Shown one piece after another: positions 8,601 to 15,831 of a stretch of 64,000 nucleotides of DNA. The stretch is from the NCBI GenBank assembly GCA_016742275.1, contig JACVCD010000013.1, positions 62,001 to 126,000 of the forward strand. The letters run 5' to 3'. A program made the translations under genes and the position numbers. The notes below the pieces were generated by a model. The model searched no databases, was not told where the DNA came from, and saw nothing but the letters and a program-made list of their open reading frames with translations. The stretch comes from Gemmatimonadaceae bacterium. GTDB lineage: Bacteria; Gemmatimonadota; Gemmatimonadetes; Gemmatimonadales; Gemmatimonadaceae. How positions within the stretch are numbered: position 1 is the stretch's first letter; each line of letters opens with the position of its first letter.

Positions 8601-9607
8601 TGCGAACGGATCAGCGTCCCACGCTGCTGCTGGTGGATGACGAGCCGACCAATCTGCAGGTGCTGCGGCACACGCTGCAGGATCGCTACCGTCTCGTGTT
8701 CGCCCGCGAGGGAGAACGGGCACTGACGCTCGTTCGTGAAGATCCACCGGATCTCATTCTGCTCGACATCATGATGCCGGGGTTGTCCGGATACGATGTG
8801 CTGCGTCGTCTCAAGGCGGAGCCCGTCACGGCAGACATTCCGGTCATCTTTGTCACGGCTCTCGCAGACGCGGCAAACGAGGAGCGCGGTTTGGAACTTG
8901 GCGCGGTGGATTTCATCACCAAGCCATTCAATCCACAGATCGTGCGGGCACGTGTGCGTACGCATCTCACTCTCGTGCGAAGTGAGGAAGTACTGCGCAG
9001 CCGGTTGCAGATTGTGCATTGCCTTGGTACGGCTGCCGAATTCAAGGACACCGAAACCGGCATGCACGTGATGCGCATGAGTCACTATGCGCGGAGCCTC
9101 GCCTTGGCTGTCGGTTACTCTCCCGAATCAGCCAATGATCTCCTCCACGCGGCGCCTATGCACGATGTGGGCAAGATCGGTATCCCTGATGCCATTCTGC
9201 AGAAGCCCGGTGATCTGACGCCGGAAGAGCGACAGATCATGCAGCAGCATACGGTCATCGGTGCGCGAATTCTTGGTGAGCACACCGGCGGCCTGTTGCG
9301 ATTGGCGGCGGTCATTGCGCTCAATCACCACGAACGATGGGACGGTGGCGGGTATCCGAACGGTCTGGCCGGCGATGCCATTCCACATGCCGCACGCATC
9401 GTGGCGGTGGCCGATGTATTCGATGCGCTGACCAGTGTGCGGCCCTACAAGGACGCCTGGAGCACCGAGGACGCCCTGGAGTTCATTCGCAAAGAGCGCG
9501 GGCGGCATTTCGATCCCGAACTGGTGGACGCATTCATGTCGTGCATGCCCGACGTGCTGGCGGCGCAGGTGCGGTGGGCTGATGCGCCGGCGGCGCTGGT
9601 GGCCTAA
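8597..9607 (+). CDS. Response regulator with HD-GYP domain (c-di-GMP phosphodiesterase type)
   Basis: This 336-residue RpfG-type regulator has an N-terminal receiver domain with D57 in LLDIMMPG and K in TKPFNP. The C-terminal HD-GYP domain has H189-D190 in MHDVGKIGIPDAIL, HHERWDGGGYPNGL (GYP at 252-254) and DVFDALTSVRPYK. HD-GYP proteins of this form hydrolyse cyclic di-GMP, and all residues normally needed appear present. It overlaps the upstream hybrid kinase by 4 nt (ATGA), so it is the probable phospho-acceptor of that phosphorelay, linking a membrane signal to c-di-GMP breakdown. The partnership is inferred from context. Confidence 0.92.
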   Translation: MMRTDQRPTLLLVDDEPTNLQVLRHTLQDRYRLVFAREGERALTLVREDPPDLILLDIMMPGLSGYDVLRRLKAEPVTADIPVIFVTALADAANEERGLELGAVDFITKPFNPQIVRARVRTHLTLVRSEEVLRSRLQIVHCLGTAAEFKDTETGMHVMRMSHYARSLALAVGYSPESANDLLHAAPMHDVGKIGIPDAILQKPGDLTPEERQIMQQHTVIGARILGEHTGGLLRLAAVIALNHHERWDGGGYPNGLAGDAIPHAARIVAVADVFDALTSVRPYKDAWSTEDALEFIRKERGRHFDPELVDAFMSCMPDVLAAQVRWADAPAALVA

Positions 9608-9680
9608 AGCTACCCACGCCATTCGGTAAGACGCCGGTTAGTTTGCACTTCAGGGCCTCACCCATGCGGTGATCGGCTGA

Positions 9681-9763
9681 ACCCGGATGGCGAAATGGTA
9701 GACGCGGGGGACTTAAAATCCCCTGATCGCGAGGTCGTGCGGGTTCGAGTCCCGCTCCGGGTA
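9681..9763 (+). tRNA. tRNA-Leu (anticodon TAA)
   Basis: This is an 83-nt type II tRNA with a long variable arm. Acceptor ACCCGGA pairs with TCCGGGT (9756-9762), the anticodon loop CTTAAAA carries TAA at 9714-9716, and the T-arm GCGGG/CCCGC surrounds TTCGAGT. The discriminator is A9763 and CCA is not encoded. No convincing promoter was seen between 9608 and 9680. Confidence 0.95.
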
Positions 9764-9860
9764 TTGTGATAGCGCATCGTTCGAGCGGTGGCACGATTCA
9801 TTGGTTTTCCAATGCGGACAGGGGGCGCGCGACGGGAGCATGTGCGGATAAGTTGTGGGT

Positions 9861-10853
9861 ATGTCCGACGTCGTCACGCTGGCCACCGAACTGCTGTCCA
9901 TCGAATCCACCACCGGTCGCGAACGCGAGGCCGTGGATTTCGTCGCCCGTTGGCTCGTCGCCAACGGATGGAATGTTTCGCTCCAGGAAGTCGAGCCGGG
10001 CCGCTCGAATGTCTGGGCCACTCGCAAGGGCGGAGGAGTCACGTTCTCCACGCACCTCGATACCGTACCGCCCTACGTCGCGCCGCGCCTCGAAGGCAAT
10101 CGCCTCTACGGACGCGGGTCTGCCGATGCCAAGGGATTGGCGGCAGCGATGATGGTGGCGGCGCAGCGCCTTGCCGATTCCGGCGAAGAGCGCGTGGACC
10201 TGCTCTTCGTGGTCGGCGAAGAGAAGGGCAGCCCCGGCGCTCGGGCCGCGAATCGATTGCCCGCGACCAGTCGCTATCTGGTCAACGGCGAGCCCACTGA
10301 GAGCAAGCTGGCGTCCGGTGGCAAGGGCGCGCAGCGCGTGATCGTACGGGTGCGCGGCCGCGAGGCGCATTCGGCCTATGCGCATCTCGGGCAGAGCGCA
10401 CTCGAACCACTGCTCGAACTGCTGCCCAAGCTGAAAGATCTTAAGCTCCCCGTCGATCCCATCCTCGGACCGACCACGTACAACATCGGTGTGCTGCGCG
10501 CCGGTACCGAAGCCAACATCGTGCCTGGCCACGCCGAGGCGGAGATCATGATCCGTCTTGTGGGTGACGTCGCGCCGGTTAAGGAGGCCTTCAGTGCCTG
10601 GGCTGGTGACAAGGCCGAATTGATCTGGGGATCGCACATTCCCGCGCAGCATTTTCATGTCATCAACGGGTTCGAGGTGGAGCCCGTTGCCTACACGAGC
10701 GACATCCCCCTGCTCGATCGCTGGGGGACGCCGCTGCTCTTTGGGCCCGGATCGATTCACGTGGCCCATACGCCCATCGAATACATCGATGTGGCGGAAC
10801 TCGAGGCGTCCGTCGACGCCTATGTCCGCATCGTGAGAACTCTGCTCGCATGA
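9861..10853 (+). CDS. M20-family peptidase, probable succinyl-diaminopimelate desuccinylase (DapE-like)
   Basis: This zinc-dependent M20 amidohydrolase has about 330 residues. Metal and catalytic motifs are present: STHLDTVP (H65, D67), GRGSADAKG, GEEKGSPG (Glu-Glu pair), VNGEPTE, and C-terminal GPGSIHVAHTPIEYI with the last zinc His. The family includes DapE, ArgE and LysK, and sequence alone does not separate them. Placement as first gene before asd-lysC-dapB-dapA-dapD argues for the DapE step, removing succinate from N-succinyl-LL-diaminopimelate. It is shorter than typical DapE (about 375) and closer in size to LysK/ArgE-like forms. The ATG at 9861 is preferred over the GTG two codons earlier. 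The stop overlaps asd by ATGA. Confidence 0.82.
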   Translation: MSDVVTLATELLSIESTTGREREAVDFVARWLVANGWNVSLQEVEPGRSNVWATRKGGGVTFSTHLDTVPPYVAPRLEGNRLYGRGSADAKGLAAAMMVAAQRLADSGEERVDLLFVVGEEKGSPGARAANRLPATSRYLVNGEPTESKLASGGKGAQRVIVRVRGREAHSAYAHLGQSALEPLLELLPKLKDLKLPVDPILGPTTYNIGVLRAGTEANIVPGHAEAEIMIRLVGDVAPVKEAFSAWAGDKAELIWGSHIPAQHFHVINGFEVEPVAYTSDIPLLDRWGTPLLFGPGSIHVAHTPIEYIDVAELEASVDAYVRIVRTLLA

Positions 10854-11926
10854 ACACGCCCGCCAATCGTTGGCCGGTCGCCGTACTCGGCGCAACCGGT
10901 GCTGTCGGTCAGGCCTTTATCCGCCTGCTCGATGGCCATCCCTGGTTCGATCTCGTCGAAGTCGCCGCCTCTGAGCGAAGCGCCGGCAAATCGTATCGGG
11001 ATGCGGCGAAATGGCTGGAAGGACCGCTGCCGGCGAAGGTCGCAGCGTTGACCGTGCGCAATTGCACGCCGGATGAAATCACGGCTCCGATCGTGTTTTC
11101 TGCGCTCGATTCCGGTGTGGCGGGTGAAGTGGAGGCGGCGTTTGCCAAGGCGGGACGTCTCGTGCTGTCCAACGCCAAGAATTACCGCATGGTGGCCGAT
11201 GTGCCGCTGGTAATTCCGGAAGTCAATGGTGACCACCTCGCGGTGCTCGAGCAGCAGCGCGCCAATCGTGGTTGGGCCGGTGGTATCATCACCAACGCGA
11301 ATTGCGCGGTCACGGTGATTGCCGCCGCTCTCGCGCCGTTGCATGCCGCGTTCACGGTCACGAAGGTGTTCGCCACGACCATGCAGGCCGTGTCGGGTGC
11401 CGGCTATCCCGGTGTGGCATCACTCGACATCCTGGGCAATGTCATCCCGTACATCGGCGATGAAGAGCCCAAGATTGAAACGGAGTTGGTCAAGCTGCTC
11501 GGACGTTACGACGGCAAGCAGATCGTGCCGGCCGATATCGTGACCAGTGCGCACGCGAACCGTGTGGCCGTGGAGCATGGGCACACCGTGTGCATGTCCG
11601 TCGCGTTCGCCACCAAGCCAACACCTGAGCAGGCACTTGAAGTTCTGCGCAGCTGGACTGGTATCGAAGCGGTGCGCGGCTTGCCCTCGGCGCCCGAGCC
11701 GGCACTCGTCATCCGCGATGAACTCGATCGTCCGCAGCCGCGTCGTGATGCCAACGTCGGACGTGGCATGGCCACGACTGTGGGTCGCGTACGTGCCGAT
11801 CACCTCTTTGATCTGCGTCTGGTCGCGATGTCGCACAATGTGGTGCGTGGTGCGGCCGGCGGTTCCATTCTCAACGCCGAGCTGCTGGTTGCGACCGGTC
11901 AGCTGGAAGGTCTGCGGGCGTCGTGA
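10850..11926 (+). CDS. asd: Aspartate-semialdehyde dehydrogenase (archaeal/fungal-type)
   Basis: Asd reduces aspartyl phosphate to aspartate semialdehyde with NADPH, the second step of the lysine, threonine and methionine pathways. The 358-residue protein has an N-terminal Rossmann motif VLGATGAVGQ and catalytic Cys152 in NANCAVT. The block QAVSGAGYPGVASLDIL, followed by a GDEEPKIETEL segment, is diagnostic of the archaeal/fungal subgroup rather than the E. coli type. Later, SAHANRVAVEHGHT holds the conserved active-site His region. It overlaps the upstream M20 gene by ATGA and the downstream lysC by GTGA. Confidence 0.96.
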   Translation: MNTPANRWPVAVLGATGAVGQAFIRLLDGHPWFDLVEVAASERSAGKSYRDAAKWLEGPLPAKVAALTVRNCTPDEITAPIVFSALDSGVAGEVEAAFAKAGRLVLSNAKNYRMVADVPLVIPEVNGDHLAVLEQQRANRGWAGGIITNANCAVTVIAAALAPLHAAFTVTKVFATTMQAVSGAGYPGVASLDILGNVIPYIGDEEPKIETELVKLLGRYDGKQIVPADIVTSAHANRVAVEHGHTVCMSVAFATKPTPEQALEVLRSWTGIEAVRGLPSAPEPALVIRDELDRPQPRRDANVGRGMATTVGRVRADHLFDLRLVAMSHNVVRGAAGGSILNAELLVATGQLEGLRAS

Positions 11927-13281
11927 TCGTCTGCAAGTTTGGCGGGACGTCGGTTGCCGACGCCGATGCCATCGGGCGAGTCATCGACATCATTGTCAGC
12001 AAGCGGGAGCAGCAGCCGGTCGTGATCGTGTCGGCGCTGGGCGGTGCCACCAATCAGTTGCTTGATATCGCACACAAGGCGGCCAACGGCGAGCTACTGG
12101 TGGCGGTGCAGATCATCGAGCAACTGCGCGATCGGCATTTGCGCGAAGCTGCAACGTTGCTCGCCGGTACGCCGGATGCTGATGAGGTGGCGCACGATAT
12201 CAGCGTCACCTTCGATGAACTGGCACACCTGGCCGAAGCCTTCCGCACACTCGGCTATCTCACGCCGCGTTCGCTGGATACTGTGGCGGCTATCGGCGAA
12301 TTGCTGTCGTCGCAGATCGTGGCGGCGGCCTTCCGTCAGCGCGGCTTTCCCGGCGTGTATGTCGATGCGCGCGATGTCATGCGCACCAACGACTTCTTCA
12401 CGAAGGCGGAGCCTGATACGGACGGTATTGCAAGCGCGGCACAGCAACGCATCATCCCGCTGCTGCAGCAGGGCAAGATCCCCGTCATGGGTGGGTTTGT
12501 TGGCGCCACCGGTTCACGAGTGACCACCACACTCGGACGCGGCGGTTCCGACTACTCGGCGTCGCTGATTGGTGCCGCCATCGAAGCCACGGCCATCGAG
12601 ATCTGGACTGATGTGGACGGCATGCTCACCGCCGATCCCCGCATCATTCCTGCAGCGCGACTGATCGAACGCATCAGCTTTGACGAAGCGGCAGAACTTG
12701 CGGCGTTCGGCGCCAAGGTGTTGCACCCGGCCACGATTGCCCCGGCTGTACAGTTGGGCATTCCGGTGTTCGTCTTCAATTCGCGCCGCCCGGAAGGGAA
12801 GGGCACGATGATCGCGTTTGATGCACCGCGCCTTCCTGTCCGTGCCATCGCCGGCAAGCGCAGCGCCACGATGGTGAAGTTGCGTTCGTCGCGGATGCTG
12901 TTGGCTCCGGGTTTTTTGCGTCGTGTGTTCGAGGTATTCGAACGTCATCGCACATCGGTGGACGTGGTGACTACGTCTGAGGTATCCGTGTCGGTCACGC
13001 TTGATGACACGCACAATCTGGCAGCCATTCTTCAGGACCTCGCCGAGTTCGGCGACGTGTCGGTGGAACGCCGCAGTGGTGTGTTGGCCATCGTTGGTGC
13101 GGGTATTTCGGATGGTGGTGCAGCGCTGGCGCAGGCTATCGCGGCGCTCGGACCGATTCCGGTGCGCATGGCGTCTCTCAGTGCCACGGGCATCAACTTC
13201 ACGCTCGTGGTTGACGATGAGCAGGTCGTGCCGGCCATGCAGCGCCTGCATGCCGCGTTTTTTGAAGGTGGTGCCACGTGA
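11923..13281 (+). CDS. lysC: Aspartate kinase, lysine-sensitive type
   Basis: LysC phosphorylates aspartate, the committed step of the aspartate family. The 452-residue protein opens with the kinase motif KFGGTSV (residues 5-11), has the GRGGSDYSASLIGAAIEA nucleotide/substrate block and ends in two ACT regulatory domains. The ACT sequence (LLAPGFLRRVFEVFERH, then SVDVVTTSEVSVSVTLD) closely resembles E. coli LysC (aspartokinase III), suggesting feedback by lysine. The GTG start overlaps the asd stop by 4 nt and the stop overlaps dapB by 4 nt. It is monofunctional, with no homoserine dehydrogenase domain. Confidence 0.96.
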   Translation: MIVCKFGGTSVADADAIGRVIDIIVSKREQQPVVIVSALGGATNQLLDIAHKAANGELLVAVQIIEQLRDRHLREAATLLAGTPDADEVAHDISVTFDELAHLAEAFRTLGYLTPRSLDTVAAIGELLSSQIVAAAFRQRGFPGVYVDARDVMRTNDFFTKAEPDTDGIASAAQQRIIPLLQQGKIPVMGGFVGATGSRVTTTLGRGGSDYSASLIGAAIEATAIEIWTDVDGMLTADPRIIPAARLIERISFDEAAELAAFGAKVLHPATIAPAVQLGIPVFVFNSRRPEGKGTMIAFDAPRLPVRAIAGKRSATMVKLRSSRMLLAPGFLRRVFEVFERHRTSVDVVTTSEVSVSVTLDDTHNLAAILQDLAEFGDVSVERRSGVLAIVGAGISDGGAALAQAIAALGPIPVRMASLSATGINFTLVVDDEQVVPAMQRLHAAFFEGGAT

Positions 13282-14003
13282 CGCCCAACACGCGCACGGT
13301 GAAGGTCGCGCTCGTTGGTATGGGGCGCATGGGACGTGCGCTCGATACACTTTCTGTTGAGCGCGGATGTGAAATCGTCGCACGTCTGGATGTTGCCGAG
13401 ATGACTGCCGGCATCACGCGGGATCACTTGAATGGGGCGGAAGTCGCCATCGAGTTCACGACGCCACATACCGCACTGGACAACGCCGCGGCATTGCTTG
13501 CGGTCGGGTGTCCCGTGGTGATCGGCACGACAGGGTGGAATGCGGAGGCATCGCGTCTCGAGGCCCTCGTAGCACAGCATCGGTGCGCAGCGCTATGGTC
13601 ACCGAACTTCTCGCTCGGGGTGCAGCTGTTTCTCGCAATTGCCGAGGATGCGGCGCGTCGCTTGGCCACGACCACCGGTTTCGATGTGCACGTGGTTGAA
13701 ACGCACCACACGGCCAAGAAGGACGCACCCTCCGGTACCGGTATTGCCATCGCGCAGCGAATCGAGGCGGGGTTAGGACAGGAAGTTCCCATCAGCAGCA
13801 TTCGCGTGGGCTCGGTTCCCGGTACGCATGATGTGATTCTCGACGCGGCATTCGAGCAGATTGTGCTGCGACACGAAGCGCGTGATCGGCGCGTGTTTGC
13901 CGATGGCGCGCTCGCTGCTGCGCGTTGGCTGGCCGGTCAGTCTACGGCGCATGTGTTCACCATGCGCGACGTGTTGCAGGGCGCACCTTCACAGGAGACG
14001 TGA
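13278..14003 (+). CDS. dapB: 4-hydroxy-tetrahydrodipicolinate reductase
   Basis: DapB reduces hydroxy-tetrahydrodipicolinate with NAD(P)H. The 241-residue protein shows the Rossmann motif VGMGRMGRAL near the N-terminus, the EFTTPH block, GTTGW, and the catalytic signature ETHHTAKKDAPSGTG (H143/H144, K147/K148). It is slightly shorter than the E. coli enzyme (273), mainly through a short N-terminal half. The GTG start overlaps lysC by 4 nt; dapA follows after 2 nt. Confidence 0.95.
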   Translation: MTPNTRTVKVALVGMGRMGRALDTLSVERGCEIVARLDVAEMTAGITRDHLNGAEVAIEFTTPHTALDNAAALLAVGCPVVIGTTGWNAEASRLEALVAQHRCAALWSPNFSLGVQLFLAIAEDAARRLATTTGFDVHVVETHHTAKKDAPSGTGIAIAQRIEAGLGQEVPISSIRVGSVPGTHDVILDAAFEQIVLRHEARDRRVFADGALAAARWLAGQSTAHVFTMRDVLQGAPSQET

Positions 14004-14005
14004 CG

Positions 14006-14926
14006 ATGTCCTCTCATTCGTCCGCGCGCCTGCGCGGCTGTGGTACAGCTCTCGTCACGCCGTTTACCAAGTCGGGCGCGATCGATGAACCAGCGTTTCG
14101 TGCGCTGGTTGATTGGCAGGTCGAACAGGGCGTGCACATGCTGATCGCCTGCGGCTCCACGGGCGAGGCCGTCACGCTATCGGCCGCTGAGCATCGGCGC
14201 GTGGTCGAGATGACGGTGGAGCAGGTCAACGGGCGGATTCCCGTCATTGCCGGCGCCGGATCGAACGACACGGCACGTGCGATTGCTACGTCGCAGGAAA
14301 TGCGTGCCATCGGAGCTACGCATTTGCTGCACGTCACACCGATGTACAACAAGCCACCGCAACGCGCGTTGCTTGCGCACTTCCGCGCGATTGCCGACGC
14401 GTGCGACTTGCCGATTGTGTTGTACAACGTGCCGGGGCGTACGGCAGTCAACCTCGAAGCCGCGACCTGTCTCGAATTGGCAGAGGATCCGCGGTTTGTC
14501 GCCGTCAAGGAGGCCTCTGCCAACATGACCCAAATCACCACCATCATCCGTGAGCGCCCGGAATCGTTCGGTGTGCTCTCCGGTGATGATGGACTGACAC
14601 TGGCCATGATGGCGCATGGCGCCGAAGGCGTGATTTCCGTGGTATCCAACGTCGTACCGGCGCTCATGGCCCAGCTGTGTGAAGCCATGGAGCGAGGCAA
14701 CATGACTCGCGCACGCGAACTCGATGCGGCGTTGGCGCCCGTGACAGACGCCTGCTTTGTCGAATCGAACCCGATTCCCGCCAAGGCCATGTTGTCACTG
14801 ATGGATCGCATGGAAAATGTGTTGCGTCTGCCACTCGTTCCATTGGCCGAAGCGCACATGCCGCGCGTGCGTCGTGTGCTCGAACAAGCCGGTGCACTCG
14901 ATAGTGCTGGCTCTGCAGCGCGCTGA
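14006..14926 (+). CDS. dapA: 4-hydroxy-tetrahydrodipicolinate synthase
   Basis: DapA condenses pyruvate and aspartate semialdehyde through a Schiff base. The 306-residue TIM barrel shows GTALVTPF, CGSTGEA, YNKPPQ, Y140 in YNVPGRT and the Schiff-base Lys168 in FVAVKEAS. The ATG at 14006 is chosen because AGGAG lies 8 bases upstream and because it gives the family's usual length; an earlier in-frame start at 13925 would lie deep inside dapB. Short spacing to dapB supports co-transcription. Confidence 0.97.
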   Translation: MSSHSSARLRGCGTALVTPFTKSGAIDEPAFRALVDWQVEQGVHMLIACGSTGEAVTLSAAEHRRVVEMTVEQVNGRIPVIAGAGSNDTARAIATSQEMRAIGATHLLHVTPMYNKPPQRALLAHFRAIADACDLPIVLYNVPGRTAVNLEAATCLELAEDPRFVAVKEASANMTQITTIIRERPESFGVLSGDDGLTLAMMAHGAEGVISVVSNVVPALMAQLCEAMERGNMTRARELDAALAPVTDACFVESNPIPAKAMLSLMDRMENVLRLPLVPLAEAHMPRVRRVLEQAGALDSAGSAAR

Positions 14927-14979
14927 ATTCGCTTCTCCCTTCTCACGCACTTCACCGGCCTGTCCGGACCCAGATCGCC

Positions 14980-15831
14980 ATGGCTCTTACACTCGCAGAA
15001 CTCGAAGCCCGCTTTTCCGATCCCCTGCTGCTGGATGGCGGTGCGCCACTCGCGCATGATGCGCAGCAGCTGTTCGATACGGTGATCGCGCACCTCGAGC
15101 GCGGAGACGTGCGCGCTGCACGCAAGGACGAGAACGGGACATGGCATGCGGTGCCTTGGGTAAAGCGCGCCATCCTGCTGGGCTTCCGGCTCGGCAAGGT
15201 GAGCGAGATGGCAAGCTCTGCCCCGTTCAGTTTCCTCGATAAACACACATTCCCCACGCGTGAGTTCCGTGTCGAGAATCAGGTACGCATCGTGCCTGGT
15301 GGCTCTACGGTGCGTCGTGGTGCGTATCTCGCACCAAACGTGGTGTGCATGCCGCCTATGTACATCAACGTGGGTGCGTATGTCGGTCGCGGCACCATGG
15401 TAGACTCCCATGCACTCGTGGGTAGTTGCGCACAGATCGGCGAGCGTGTGCATTTGAGCGCAGCCGCACAGATCGGTGGTGTGCTCGAACCCATCAATGC
15501 GTCGCCCGTCATCATCGAAGATGATGTGATCGTGGGTGGCAACTGCGGTGTGTACGAAGGCACTGTGGTGCGCACGAAGGCGGTGCTGGGTGCCGGTGTC
15601 ATCCTCACCCGCGGCACGCCAGTGTACGATCTCGTAAAGGAAACGGTGCATCGCGCGACCGCGGATCAGCCACTCATCATTCCCGAAGGCGCAGTCGTCG
15701 TACCCGGTGCGCGGCGCGTGACCTCGAGCTACGGCGAAGCACAGGGGCTGTCCCTGCAGACGCCGGTGATCGTGAAGTATCGCGATGACAAGACGGACGC
15801 CGCCACCGCGCTGGAAGCGTGGTTGCGGTGA
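14980..15831 (+). CDS. dapD: 2,3,4,5-tetrahydropyridine-2,6-dicarboxylate N-succinyltransferase
   Basis: DapD succinylates tetrahydrodipicolinate, which places this organism on the succinylase branch of DAP synthesis. The 283-residue protein has a helical N-terminal domain, then a left-handed beta-helix built of hexapeptide repeats (about residues 110-230). Key blocks are RIVPGGSTVRRGAYLAP, MPPMYINVGAYVG and GGVLEPINASPVIIEDD. A 53-nt gap separates it from dapA. Its 3' end overlaps the aroA-cmk start by GTGA. Confidence 0.96.
   Translation: MALTLAELEARFSDPLLLDGGAPLAHDAQQLFDTVIAHLERGDVRAARKDENGTWHAVPWVKRAILLGFRLGKVSEMASSAPFSFLDKHTFPTREFRVENQVRIVPGGSTVRRGAYLAPNVVCMPPMYINVGAYVGRGTMVDSHALVGSCAQIGERVHLSAAAQIGGVLEPINASPVIIEDDVIVGGNCGVYEGTVVRTKAVLGAGVILTRGTPVYDLVKETVHRATADQPLIIPEGAVVVPGARRVTSSYGEAQGLSLQTPVIVKYRDDKTDAATALEAWLR

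Noticed and set aside
9793-9812. TGGCACG followed by a TTGG, like a sigma-54 site, upstream of the DapE-like gene
   Set aside because: The -12 part is shifted by one base and lacks GC at the required position, unlike the three PEP-CTERM sites.
14014-15651. 545-codon open frame on the minus strand across dapA and dapD
   Set aside because: It is antisense to two confidently identified genes, is rich in His/Arg and low in structure, and has no family signature. Long antisense frames are common at this GC content.
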